Positions 36,212 through 44,096 of a stretch of 64,000 nucleotides of DNA are shown here, one piece after another. The notes under the pieces were generated by a model. That model made no database searches, was not told the origin of the DNA, and saw only the letters and a list, made by a program, of their open reading frames with translations. Position numbers and translations under genes: made by a program. Position 1 is the first letter of the stretch; each line of letters starts with the position of its first letter. The stretch is taken from contig NZ_FUYN01000003.1 of assembly GCF_900168025.1 (NCBI RefSeq), positions 62,001 to 126,000 of the forward strand, written 5' to 3'. Origin of the DNA: Acetoanaerobium noterae. Lineage in GTDB: Bacteria; Bacillota; Clostridia; Peptostreptococcales; Filifactoraceae.

Positions 36212-36961
36212 ATGGAAAACAAAGAAAAAGTATTGGCAAAAGTTGCCACACATCAAATTACAGAATCTGATTTAGAGCATATGCTTAAAAACCTCAACCC
36301 TCAAATAGCTGCTAATTTCCAAGGTGAGCAAGGAAAGCAGGCTCTTCTTCAAGAATTAGTAAACCAAAAGCTATTCTATCTTGAAGCTTTAGAAAATTCT
36401 ATCGAAAACGATGCTAAATTCCAAAGCGAGTTCGAAAAATTAAAAGAGAACTTCGTTACACAATACAGCATCCAAAACCTAATTAATTCAGTTTCTGTTA
36501 CTCATGAAGAACTAGAAGCTTATTATAACGAAAATAAAGAAGGCTTTATTTCACCACAAAAGGTACAAGCTAGCCATATTCTAGTAAGCGACGTTAGCTT
36601 AGCAGAAGAAGTAAAAGGTAAGTTAGCTCAAGGTGAGTCATTTGAAGCTCTTGCAAAAGAATACTCAAGCTGTCCATCTAAAGAAAGAGGCGGAGATTTA
36701 GGTATGTTTGGTGAAGGTCAAATGGTCCCAGAATTTGAAGAGGCTGCTTTCAAAATGGCTGTAGGAGAAGTATCTGAGCCTGTAGAAACTCAATTTGGTT
36801 TTCATATAATAAAAGTAACTGACAAGCAAGAATCAGGACTACTTTCTTTTGAAGAAGTTCGTTCTAATCTGCTTCGTAATATGATGGCTGAAAAGCAAGG
36901 TGCAATCTACCAAAACCATATAGCTGATTTAAAATCAAAATATAACGTAGAAGTTCTATAG
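36212..36961 (+). CDS. Parvulin-type peptidyl-prolyl isomerase (PpiC/SurA-like)
   Basis: Accelerates proline isomerisation in folding proteins. The N-terminal half (about 15-100) resembles the SurA chaperone helices; the rotamase core (about 115-208) shows ASHILVS, YSSCPSKERGGDLGMFG, MVPEFEEAAF and TQFGFHIIKV. The 249 residues carry no signal peptide or lipobox, so it stays in the cytoplasm, unlike PrsA. AAGGAG precedes the ATG by 8 bases. Confidence 0.93.
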   Translation: MENKEKVLAKVATHQITESDLEHMLKNLNPQIAANFQGEQGKQALLQELVNQKLFYLEALENSIENDAKFQSEFEKLKENFVTQYSIQNLINSVSVTHEELEAYYNENKEGFISPQKVQASHILVSDVSLAEEVKGKLAQGESFEALAKEYSSCPSKERGGDLGMFGEGQMVPEFEEAAFKMAVGEVSEPVETQFGFHIIKVTDKQESGLLSFEEVRSNLLRNMMAEKQGAIYQNHIADLKSKYNVEVL

Positions 36962-36969
36962 ATAAAATT

Positions 36970-37000
36970 AAAACCCAAGGATAAATCCTTGGGTTTTTGC
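36970..37000. terminator. Bidirectional terminator between parvulin and cold-shock genes
   Basis: AAAACCCAAGG pairs with CCTTGGGTTTT around ATAAAT, with T-runs on both strands; the two genes converge on it. Confidence 0.85.
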
Positions 37001-37014
37001 TTTAGAATATCGAA

Positions 37015-37215
37015 TTATATTCTAGTAACATTTGCTGCTTGAGGTCCCTTGTCTCCATCAACGATTTCGAACTGCACTTCTTGACCTTCTTCTAAGCTTC
37101 TGTATCCCTCAGATTGGATTGCAGAAAAATGTACAAAAACATCTTTTTCCCCTTCTACTGATATGAATCCAAAACCTTTTTCAGCATTAAACCATTTAAC
37201 TACTCCGTTTTTCAC
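37015..37215 (-). CDS. cspA: Cold-shock protein
   Basis: A 66-residue single CSD that binds single-stranded RNA or DNA. RNP1 KGFGFI (about 14-19) and RNP2 VFVHFS (about 27-32) are intact. The start is a GTG with AGGAGG eight bases before it. Length and spacing match other Firmicute CspA/CspB proteins. It is monocistronic, ending at a terminator shared with the convergent parvulin gene. Confidence 0.95.
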   Translation of the reverse strand: MKNGVVKWFNAEKGFGFISVEGEKDVFVHFSAIQSEGYRSLEEGQEVQFEIVDGDKGPQAANVTRI

Positions 37216-37322
37216 CCTTAATTCCTCCTGCTCTATATAATAACTTAATTATAATTTTATCATGACTAGAAATTTCAGTCAATATTTCGAATATATCGAA
37301 TTGTTGTTATTGATACACAATT

Positions 37323-38546
37323 TTAAAATGCCCAGTCACCATCTTTAAATATCTGAACCTTTGTTCCGTCATGTTTAGTAGCAACTATATTCATATCCTT
37401 ACTACCTACCATAAAGTCAACATGAGTAAGCGAGGTGTTGGCACCTTTTTGCTCTAGCTCTTCGTCTGTCATCTTATCTCCACCTTCTATGCTAGTGGGA
37501 TAGGCTGCTCCCAATGCAAAATGGCATGAAGCATTTTCATCAAAAAGTGTGTTGTAAAATACAATCCCAGTGTTGTTTATAGGTGAATCATAAGGAACTA
37601 GTGCAACCTCACCAAGATAATGAGAGCCTTCATCGGTGTCAATTAGCTTTTTAAGAGTCTCTAATCCTGTTTCCGCTTCTACTTCAATTATTCTTCCGTC
37701 TTTAAATGTAAGCTTAAAATTATTTATCAAGTTCCCTGAATAATTAAGTGGGAAAGTACTAGTTAGATATCCGTTTACTCCAGTTTTAAGGGGCATAGTA
37801 TACACTTCCTCAGTTGGCATATTGGCAACAAAATAAACGTTTGATTCGTTGTATTCTCCTCCACCTGCCCACACATGATTCTTTGGAAGTTCAACTACCA
37901 AATCTGTCTTTGCAGATTTGTAGTGAAGTGATTTAAATTGATTATTATTTAGGAAATCTACTTTTTCAGTTAAATTTTTTATGTGATTGTCCCATGAACC
38001 AACTGGATCTTCATCATAAACTCTGTTAGCAATAAAAATTTTATCCCATAGTTTTTCTATGGCTTTATCAGTTGTCTCATCAGGGAAAATCTTTTTTGCC
38101 CATGCTGGGCTCGGCACTGCCGCCACGCACCATGAAACTTTTGAATTAAGTGTATATTTTCTAAACTTTTCCGTCGATTTTAAGTTTGCTTTATTTGCTT
38201 CTGCTATTCTTTCTGGATCTACATTCTTAAATAAATCAGGATCAGTTCCCGTAATGCTTAAAAAAGCAGCATTTTCTGAAGCCATTTGCTCGAATCCATC
38301 TGCCTTCCACTGCATAGCCTCTTTAAATGCTTCAAATGGTGCATTTAAGTACTTCACAAGTGCTAGCTCTTCATCTCTATATTCAACATGTACATTTTTA
38401 GCTCCTTCATCATAGGCTTGTTTAGCTACTATTCTGACAAATTCAGCTGCCTCAATAGGCGCATTTACAACGAGTAACTGGTCTTTTTGAATATTGAGTC
38501 CATTTCTAACAAGAAGTTTTGCATATTTTTCTAGGTTTTTTTGCAT
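37323..38546 (-). CDS. M29-family aminopeptidase (AmpS/PepS-like)
   Basis: A 407-residue cytoplasmic metallo-aminopeptidase. The N-terminus MQKNLEKYAKLLVRNGLNIQ and the downstream HFALGAAYP and LTHVDFMVGS segments (metal ligands near the C-terminus) are family signatures. I chose ATG at 38546 because GGAGGG lies 6 bases before it. The enzyme would help degrade peptides, in line with an amino-acid-using anaerobe. It stands alone between cspA and the HesB-like gene. Confidence 0.92.
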   Translation of the reverse strand: MQKNLEKYAKLLVRNGLNIQKDQLLVVNAPIEAAEFVRIVAKQAYDEGAKNVHVEYRDEELALVKYLNAPFEAFKEAMQWKADGFEQMASENAAFLSITGTDPDLFKNVDPERIAEANKANLKSTEKFRKYTLNSKVSWCVAAVPSPAWAKKIFPDETTDKAIEKLWDKIFIANRVYDEDPVGSWDNHIKNLTEKVDFLNNNQFKSLHYKSAKTDLVVELPKNHVWAGGGEYNESNVYFVANMPTEEVYTMPLKTGVNGYLTSTFPLNYSGNLINNFKLTFKDGRIIEVEAETGLETLKKLIDTDEGSHYLGEVALVPYDSPINNTGIVFYNTLFDENASCHFALGAAYPTSIEGGDKMTDEELEQKGANTSLTHVDFMVGSKDMNIVATKHDGTKVQIFKDGDWAF

Positions 38547-38631
38547 AAAATTCCCTCCCTTAGCTTCTTGTAAATATTTTATCATAAATCATTAATACGT
38601 ATAGTATTTTTTTTATGATAATAATCAAAAA

Positions 38632-38664
38632 AATCTGCTAAAAGCTTTTATGCTATAGCAGATT
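38632..38664 (-). terminator. Terminator after the HesB-like gene
   Basis: AATCTGCTA (38632-38640) pairs with TAGCAGATT (38656-38664); TTTTTTTGATT follows on the minus strand. Confidence 0.8.
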
Positions 38665-38694
38665 CTTCTATATTTCAGGTTAATTTTATTTATT

Positions 38695-39021
38695 TTAGCT
38701 ACAACCGCTACAGCTGCTGCAACCACTTGATTCTCCTACATTAAGAGCTTGCACATACACTCCACCCATATCGCCTTGCTCTACATAAAGAACTTCAAAC
38801 CCATCGTACTGAGATACTAGAGTTTTATCTACGATGAAGTTAAGACCTTCAAATTCTACCTTTAAATCTGAGTCTTTTGCTTCATCTTGAGCAAGATTGA
38901 ACATAGGTCCAGAACAGCCCATTCCAGATAAAAATATACGAAGTGTATCCGTATTGATGTTTTTTTCTGATAAAATTGATTTTAGCTCATCTGAAGCTTT
39001 TTTATCTACTGTTATGCTCAT
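38695..39021 (-). CDS. HesB/IscA-like protein with cysteine-rich tail
   Basis: A 108-residue relative of A-type Fe-S carriers. Only one core cysteine, Cys36 in GMGCSGP, lies in the fold; the usual CxC near the end is replaced by a tail GCSSCSGCS with three cysteines. Clostridial relatives include selenoproteins in this family, but no in-frame UGA is seen here; every tail position is Cys. A role in Fe-S or sulfur/selenium handling is likely but unproven. AGGAGA precedes the ATG. Not linked to isc or suf genes here. Confidence 0.8.
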   Translation of the reverse strand: MSITVDKKASDELKSILSEKNINTDTLRIFLSGMGCSGPMFNLAQDEAKDSDLKVEFEGLNFIVDKTLVSQYDGFEVLYVEQGDMGGVYVQALNVGESSGCSSCSGCS

Positions 39022-39105
39022 ATATATTCTCCTATTCTTAATAGAAATTAATTATCAGTTTCCCCTACTATATTACACCTTTTAAAATATTCAGTCAACA
39101 AAACA

Positions 39106-39148
39106 GCTATAGAGTTATCTTATTTATACAATAAAATAACTCTATAGC
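39106..39148 (-). terminator. Terminator after the second transglutaminase-like gene
   Basis: GCTATAGAGTTAT (39106-39118) and ATAACTCTATAGC (39136-39148) form a perfect 13-bp stem; TGTTTTGTT follows on the minus strand. Confidence 0.75.
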
Positions 39149-39158
39149 ATCAGTATAA

Positions 39159-39221
39159 TGTTTATTTACTTTAATTTGATGTTTATTTACTTTAGTTTAA
39201 TATTCATTTACTTTAGTATAA
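39159..39221. repeat. Three 21-bp tandem repeats spanning the gene end
   Basis: Units lie at 39159-39179, 39180-39200 and 39201-39221 and share the core TTTACTTTA. The stop codon of the transglutaminase-like gene (39197-39199) lies in the middle unit. Each unit is seven codons, so the last codons (TKVNEY) are repeated twice, slightly altered, after the stop. Confidence 0.75.
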
Positions 39222-39988
39222 TCATTTGCACTCTTTATCATTTTTTGACTGATTTTTCCACCCCACATTGCAGCATCAAAGGTAGAGTCAACTACAACCC
39301 ATTTCCCCCCAATTAAGACCTCGTTCCACGCATGATATCCATCTACTCCTTTAGCATAGCCTTTTACTAGCTTTGTAGGAAGACCTTGACTTCTTTGCAT
39401 TCCTGCTAATAAAGAAGAATAATCATAGCAGATACCTTTTTTATCTCTATAGGTCTGCTCAATGTTTGGATTATAGTCAGTTGTAAGATAAGGTATTTTA
39501 TCATAATCATAAGTTACATTTTTTATGATATATGAATAAAGTGTAGAAAGCTTTTTATCGTGTTCCTTTTGTTCTCCACTTAATTCCTTACCTTTTTTTA
39601 TTGAGTTTAGATTGTTATCCCATTTTATATTTTGTATGGAATTCAAAAAAACAACATTTGGATTCTTTAACTTTACATCAATTGTCTTTGTATCTAAATA
39701 GCTGTATTTTGTTCCAGATGTATTTTCTAGAACGCTTACTTTATACTTTCCATCGCCCATCTGAAGAGGAAATTTCTCTACAGCTCCATCTGGCTTTAAA
39801 TTATAGGTGTATTTAGTTGAATCCTTTTGAATCATAACCTTTATTTTCTTACCAGAATTACTGCTATAGCTTACACCTACTACTCCGTTTCCAGAATTAG
39901 CATCATCAATCTTAACCTCCGCATAAGCTTCATTAAAAGCGCCAGTAATAAACATCACTAAAATTATGAACAATATCTTTTTAATCAT
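39197..39988 (-). CDS. Secreted transglutaminase-like protein (paralogue)
   Basis: A 263-residue exported protein with a signal peptide ending near AYA at residue 23 and the triad Cys187 (KKGICYDYS), His219 (YHAWNEV) and Asp234 (VDSTFD). Build and motifs match the product of 30327-31127, so the two arose by duplication. This copy has no riboswitch; it begins 21 bp after pilT, so it is probably expressed with the pilus genes. A role on the cell surface is inferred from export. GAAGGTGA precedes the ATG. Confidence 0.88.
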   Translation of the reverse strand: MIKKILFIILVMFITGAFNEAYAEVKIDDANSGNGVVGVSYSSNSGKKIKVMIQKDSTKYTYNLKPDGAVEKFPLQMGDGKYKVSVLENTSGTKYSYLDTKTIDVKLKNPNVVFLNSIQNIKWDNNLNSIKKGKELSGEQKEHDKKLSTLYSYIIKNVTYDYDKIPYLTTDYNPNIEQTYRDKKGICYDYSSLLAGMQRSQGLPTKLVKGYAKGVDGYHAWNEVLIGGKWVVVDSTFDAAMWGGKISQKMIKSANDYTKVNEY

Positions 39989-40009
39989 CTAAATCACCTT
40001 CTCTAATTA

Positions 40010-41065
40010 TCACTTAAAATATTTCGTTATCCCCTCAGGATTTACAGCATAGGCTAAAGCTGTTTCCTTAGTTATTTTTCCTTCATTATATAGATTTGCT
40101 ATGCTCATGTCCATACTCATCATACCAAAAGCTCTTCCAGTTTGTATCGCTGCGTCTATTTGAGGTATTTTAGCTTCTCTTATTAGATTTCTAATATTAG
40201 GGTTTGCTATCATCACCTCAAATGCAGGTATCCTGCTATCGTCTATCGATGGAAGAAGCTGTTGAGTCACAACAGCTGTAAGAACCGTTGAAAGCTGAAC
40301 TCTTATTTGCTGCTGCTGAGACGGTTCGAACACATCGATTATTCTGTCTATGGTTTTTGCTGCACTAGTTGTATGTAGCGTAGATAATACAAGATGTCCT
40401 GTTTCTGCTGCTGTAAGAGCTATAGATACAGTTTCATAATCTCTCATTTCTCCAATTAAAATTACATCTGGTGCTTGTCTTAAAGCAGATTTTAATGCCA
40501 TGGAATAGCTTTTGGTATCTATTCCTATTTCTCTTTGATCCACTATGCTCTTGTCATGCTTATGAAGATACTCAATAGGATCTTCTAGCGTAAGAATATG
40601 GCATGATCTTTTTTTATTGATTAAGCTTATTATTGCCGACAATGTTGTAGATTTTCCAGAGCCAGTCGGCCCAGTAACTAAAATCAAACCTTTTTTCTTA
40701 CTGTGAAAATCAAGAATTTCTGTTGGAATATTAAGCTGCCCAAGGTCTAGTGATTCAAACCTCAGTACCCTTATAGCCGCTGCCATAGAGCCTCTTTGGA
40801 TGTATGCAGCTACTCTAAACCTTCCAATTCCAGCTAAAGATGTAGAAAAATCTTTTTCCCCAGCTTTTACAAAATCAAGAAAGTCTTCCTCTGTTTTAAA
40901 TAGTTCGCTTATCATCTTCTTTGCCGTTTCTGGATTTAATTTTTCATCATCAGCCTTTATTAATTGTCCATTTATCTTAAGTGTAGGTGGTACTCCAACA
41001 CTTATAAATATATCTGAGGCCATTTTGTCAACTGCTTCTTTTAGTAGAGATTGTAGCTCAATCAT
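40010..41065 (-). CDS. pilT: Type IV pilus ATPase PilT
   Basis: Retracts type IV pili with ATP. The 351 residues have Walker A GPTGSGKST near 130, the Asp box TLEDPIEYLH near 160, Walker B LIGEMRDYET near 200 and the His box GHLVLSTLHTTSA near 220. PilT-type AIRVLRFE and the GEKDFS region also fit. Its ATG overlaps the preceding gene by 8 bases. No extension ATPase PilB is in the window. Confidence 0.93.
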   Translation of the reverse strand: MIELQSLLKEAVDKMASDIFISVGVPPTLKINGQLIKADDEKLNPETAKKMISELFKTEEDFLDFVKAGEKDFSTSLAGIGRFRVAAYIQRGSMAAAIRVLRFESLDLGQLNIPTEILDFHSKKKGLILVTGPTGSGKSTTLSAIISLINKKRSCHILTLEDPIEYLHKHDKSIVDQREIGIDTKSYSMALKSALRQAPDVILIGEMRDYETVSIALTAAETGHLVLSTLHTTSAAKTIDRIIDVFEPSQQQQIRVQLSTVLTAVVTQQLLPSIDDSRIPAFEVMIANPNIRNLIREAKIPQIDAAIQTGRAFGMMSMDMSIANLYNEGKITKETALAYAVNPEGITKYFK

Positions 41066-41579
41066 TTTCTATGTTTACCTCCAGATCTTTAAATTCTATT
41101 GCGTCCTCATACTCAACCTCTCTTGGTATCAGCTTCCAGGTATTTATCTCAATCAAATCCTCTTCTATAGCTATATCAGTATCTGAAGCTAGATTCTCAA
41201 GAGTAAGCAAAGCTAGAAATCTATCTCCTGATGAGTTTACAAAATCCCCTTTTACAATAATTTTATCTGCATCATAGGTCAACGTCACCTCTGAGCTATC
41301 TAATTCCTGAAGAGCTCTATTTAAGCTAGTCCAATAATCTTGACTTGTGGTATTTGATGCTACAATGCTTTGATGCACTATATTTTTTATATCGTAAAGC
41401 ATAATTTCAGCCTTTGATTCAAGCTCGTAATAATCCTGAGTCCACTGAGCAGTTTTTCTAGCCATTTTAAGTCCAGAATATGATGACATCATAGCTAAAA
41501 CTCCAAATACTACCATAGTTACTACTAATAGTATAACAAGTATCGATGAACTGCCAGTTCTAGTTTTAAATTTAATCAC
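41058..41579 (-). CDS. Pilus-assembly (PilX-like) membrane protein
   Basis: A 173-residue protein with one hydrophobic segment at 13-33 preceded by a basic N-terminus. It lacks the G/FTLIE cleavage motif of true prepilins. Position between pilin-like genes and pilT matches the PilX/GspK-type minor component, but sequence alone does not show it. The start is a GTG overlapping the preceding gene by 8 bases; no near ATG exists. Confidence 0.65.
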   Translation of the reverse strand: MIKFKTRTGSSSILVILLVVTMVVFGVLAMMSSYSGLKMARKTAQWTQDYYELESKAEIMLYDIKNIVHQSIVASNTTSQDYWTSLNRALQELDSSEVTLTYDADKIIVKGDFVNSSGDRFLALLTLENLASDTDIAIEEDLIEINTWKLIPREVEYEDAIEFKDLEVNIEND

Positions 41580-42069
41580 TTGTATCGCCCCCTATATCTA
41601 GTAGTAGTCCTTTAGAGGCATTTAATGCATAAATTTCTTTATTTTGGCTAGATTTCAAGAAATATGGCTTTTCCCTTTGTATATCAACTGATATGTTGTA
41701 TAAACCCATATTACTAAGCTCTGATGAATCTACTAAATCCAAAGTGATATTCATAATATAGGAAGAGTCCACAAAATCACTATCTACTGGTTGGAAATCA
41801 TCACCTAGTTTTACTGTATATATTAATTCATCGGAAAGCTTCCTTGCATTTTTTAGTATTATATCATCACTATCTGGACCAATTTTTTCTCCTGCTGATA
41901 GGGATTCCATAACTGATTTGCTTACAATGACTGCATTGTCTAAATCATAGGTGACTTCGTTTAAGTTTTTTGCTGTTATAAATATCTGAAGGATGTATAC
42001 ACTTAGAAAAGAGACTATTCCTATAGATATTATTATTTCAATCAAAGTAAATCCATTTTTCTTATTCAA
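41572..42069 (-). CDS. Type IV prepilin-like protein (PilV/GspI type)
   Basis: A 165-residue protein with a classical leader: MNKKNG, cleavage, FTLIEIIISIGIVSF. The Glu at position +5 and the hydrophobic helix are as expected, so a prepilin peptidase must exist elsewhere. A TTG start at 42069 with GGAGG five bases before it is the best reading. It is probably a minor pilin. Confidence 0.85.
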   Translation of the reverse strand: MNKKNGFTLIEIIISIGIVSFLSVYILQIFITAKNLNEVTYDLDNAVIVSKSVMESLSAGEKIGPDSDDIILKNARKLSDELIYTVKLGDDFQPVDSDFVDSSYIMNITLDLVDSSELSNMGLYNISVDIQREKPYFLKSSQNKEIYALNASKGLLLDIGGDTSD

Positions 42070-42081
42070 AATAGCCTCCTC

Positions 42082-42585
42082 CTATCCTTCATTTGATTTC
42101 AAGTTTATTTTTAAATATCTCTTTGAAAATGTATCGGAAGCTTTGTTTCCTGAAATTGTAATTTCCATAATATCATCTTTAATGCTCGGTACAAACTCTT
42201 CGATAGAAGCTATATCAAAGCTCATATCGTCAGTAAATTCCTGATCTTGCTTTATATAAGCTTCTTTAAGCATTTTATCGTTTAAATATATCCATGTTTC
42301 ATAATTTTCATTATCTACCCTTTGAACTATTACAATAGATGCTTCCCCATTTATAGGATTATCCTTAATATAGATAGAGGACTGCTCATCAGATTGTTTT
42401 ATTTTATTATCTATATATGAAGCAGCAATTCTTAGATTTGATAAATTTTCTTTTTCATCTATGACATTTTTATAGGTATCACTAGAGGATACTACTAGAG
42501 TGAACACTGCTAGCCCCATAAGCAGGATTAATATCATAACGAGAATCACTTCTACCTTGCTTACTCCTTTATTATTTTTTTTCAT
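42082..42585 (-). CDS. Prepilin-like protein
   Basis: A 167-residue protein with a short basic leader MKKNNKG and a candidate cleavage before VSKVEVILVMILIL, with Glu at +5. The remainder is a soluble domain (VVSSSDTYKNVIDEKENLSNLRIAASYI). I chose ATG at 42585 for its leader; a longer reading starts at 42606 and overlaps the previous gene by 13 bases. The ribosome binding site is weak. It is likely a minor pilin. Confidence 0.75.
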   Translation of the reverse strand: MKKNNKGVSKVEVILVMILILLMGLAVFTLVVSSSDTYKNVIDEKENLSNLRIAASYIDNKIKQSDEQSSIYIKDNPINGEASIVIVQRVDNENYETWIYLNDKMLKEAYIKQDQEFTDDMSFDIASIEEFVPSIKDDIMEITISGNKASDTFSKRYLKINLKSNEG

Positions 42586-42593
42586 AAGTTCCA

Positions 42594-42911
42594 CTATTCC
42601 TTCCATTTTTTAAATACCAATATAGTTGGCATAATGTTTGATGCTTCTACTTCATAATGGTAGATATATGCATCCTCATTGGTAATTATAGAATAGTTTT
42701 CTTTAAGATAGTCTATACTTGGAGGATAATGACCTTCTAGCGCATAGCATTGAACTGCGGCATTTTCTATAGATTTTCTAACGCTCTCTATATTATCACT
42801 ATCTGAACTAGCTAAAAATGAGCTTAATCCTTGGAAGTTAAAAAACATATATGCTAGAATTATTGTTAAAAAAAGTATAGGTATGATTTTTGATTTAACT
42901 GCATTAATCAT
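42594..42911 (-). CDS. Small membrane protein of the pilus cluster
   Basis: A 105-residue protein with one hydrophobic segment (10-27) and a soluble tail including EGHYPPSIDYLKENYSI. The tail resembles the GspG-like soluble part of pseudopilins (ALEGHYPPSIDYL), but there is no cleavage motif. The AAAAGGAGGGGG ribosome binding site is strong. I do not assign a specific role. Confidence 0.7.
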   Translation of the reverse strand: MINAVKSKIIPILFLTIILAYMFFNFQGLSSFLASSDSDNIESVRKSIENAAVQCYALEGHYPPSIDYLKENYSIITNEDAYIYHYEVEASNIMPTILVFKKWKE

Positions 42912-42925
42912 AACTCCCCCTCCTT

Positions 42926-43972
42926 TTATCCGATAGCGGCTATGATATTAATTAGAGGAAGCATAACTGTAAACAACATTACTCCAATAATAAGAGATAA
43001 TATGGTCACCAGTGCTGGTTCTATCATAGTGGTTATCTTCGACAATGACTTTTCAACTTCTTTATCATAAATTACAGATATTTTGCTTAAACTGCTTTCA
43101 AGCTCTCCAGTCATGTGACCTATTTTGAGCATTTTCATAAATAATACAGGGAAAATGCCTAGATTATCTAGCTCTTTCACTGGGTCTGAGCCATTTATAA
43201 TGTTTAGTCTCGCAGCTTCTAGCAGTGATTCCACATAAGCGTTTCCCACTGATTTTTTTGACATATCTAGAGCTTCATCAAATGAAGAGCCTGCTTTTAA
43301 CATCATAGTCATGGCATTTGCTAGTCTTGCAGATATAATTTTTTTATAGGTGGCATTAATCCATGGCAATTTAAATAAAATCTTATCCCCTGATTCAATA
43401 TTTTTTTGAGATTTAAAATAATATAGAAGTAAGGCTATTGCAACGATTAAAACCCCAATAATAGCTAAAGCATATGTCTTCAAAATATTAGCTAAATCAA
43501 TCATTATTTTGGTGCTTACTGGAATGTCCCCCCCCAAAGATAGAAGTATCTCATGGAACATAGGAAGTACCTTTAGAACTAGAAAAAGTATTACCCCAGC
43601 CATCAATACAAGCAGTATCAGAGGATAAGTTACTGCACTTTTTATCTTGTTATTGAGTCTATCTGTCTGCTCATAATAATCGGACAGTCTCTCAAGCTCA
43701 TCTTGCAGATTTCCAGTTTGCTCTGCTATCTTAACCATGCTTGTCAAATAAACTGGAAAGAATTTGTATTTTTCTATAACACTATGAAGACTATAGCCTT
43801 GGGCTAACTGCTGTTGCATATCCTGAGCTACTTCTTTTAGCCTAGGATCCATCATATCCTTTGCAAAAATTTCCATTCCATCTAAAATCGGAATGCCAGA
43901 CTTAAATATTAGAGATAGTTGATAACAGAATAAAGATAAATCACTAGCACTTAACATTTTTTCCTTTTGCAT
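42926..43972 (-). CDS. pilC: Type IV pilus platform protein PilC/GspF
   Basis: The inner-membrane platform that joins ATPases to the pilus base. The 348 residues have two GspF repeats (about 15-140 and 215-340) and three membrane segments: near 115-135, 165-185 and 320-345. QLSLIFKSGIPILDGM and VKIAEQTGNLQDEL are family signatures. GGTGGG precedes the ATG. It is the first gene of the pilus operon in this window. Confidence 0.92.
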   Translation of the reverse strand: MQKEKMLSASDLSLFCYQLSLIFKSGIPILDGMEIFAKDMMDPRLKEVAQDMQQQLAQGYSLHSVIEKYKFFPVYLTSMVKIAEQTGNLQDELERLSDYYEQTDRLNNKIKSAVTYPLILLVLMAGVILFLVLKVLPMFHEILLSLGGDIPVSTKIMIDLANILKTYALAIIGVLIVAIALLLYYFKSQKNIESGDKILFKLPWINATYKKIISARLANAMTMMLKAGSSFDEALDMSKKSVGNAYVESLLEAARLNIINGSDPVKELDNLGIFPVLFMKMLKIGHMTGELESSLSKISVIYDKEVEKSLSKITTMIEPALVTILSLIIGVMLFTVMLPLINIIAAIG

Positions 43973-44096
43973 AACCCACCCACCTTATCTAATAGAGAAA
44001 AACCAGCTTCTCCTTATATAAAAATACTTAGCTTATTTCACAATAATAAGAGCTAAAATCATTGTCATAATATTTGTAAACATACTTATTTTATTT

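Noticed and set aside
38695-39021. Selenocysteine (UGA) codon in the HesB-like gene
   Set aside because: The frame reads through with cysteine codons only and ends at a normal stop.
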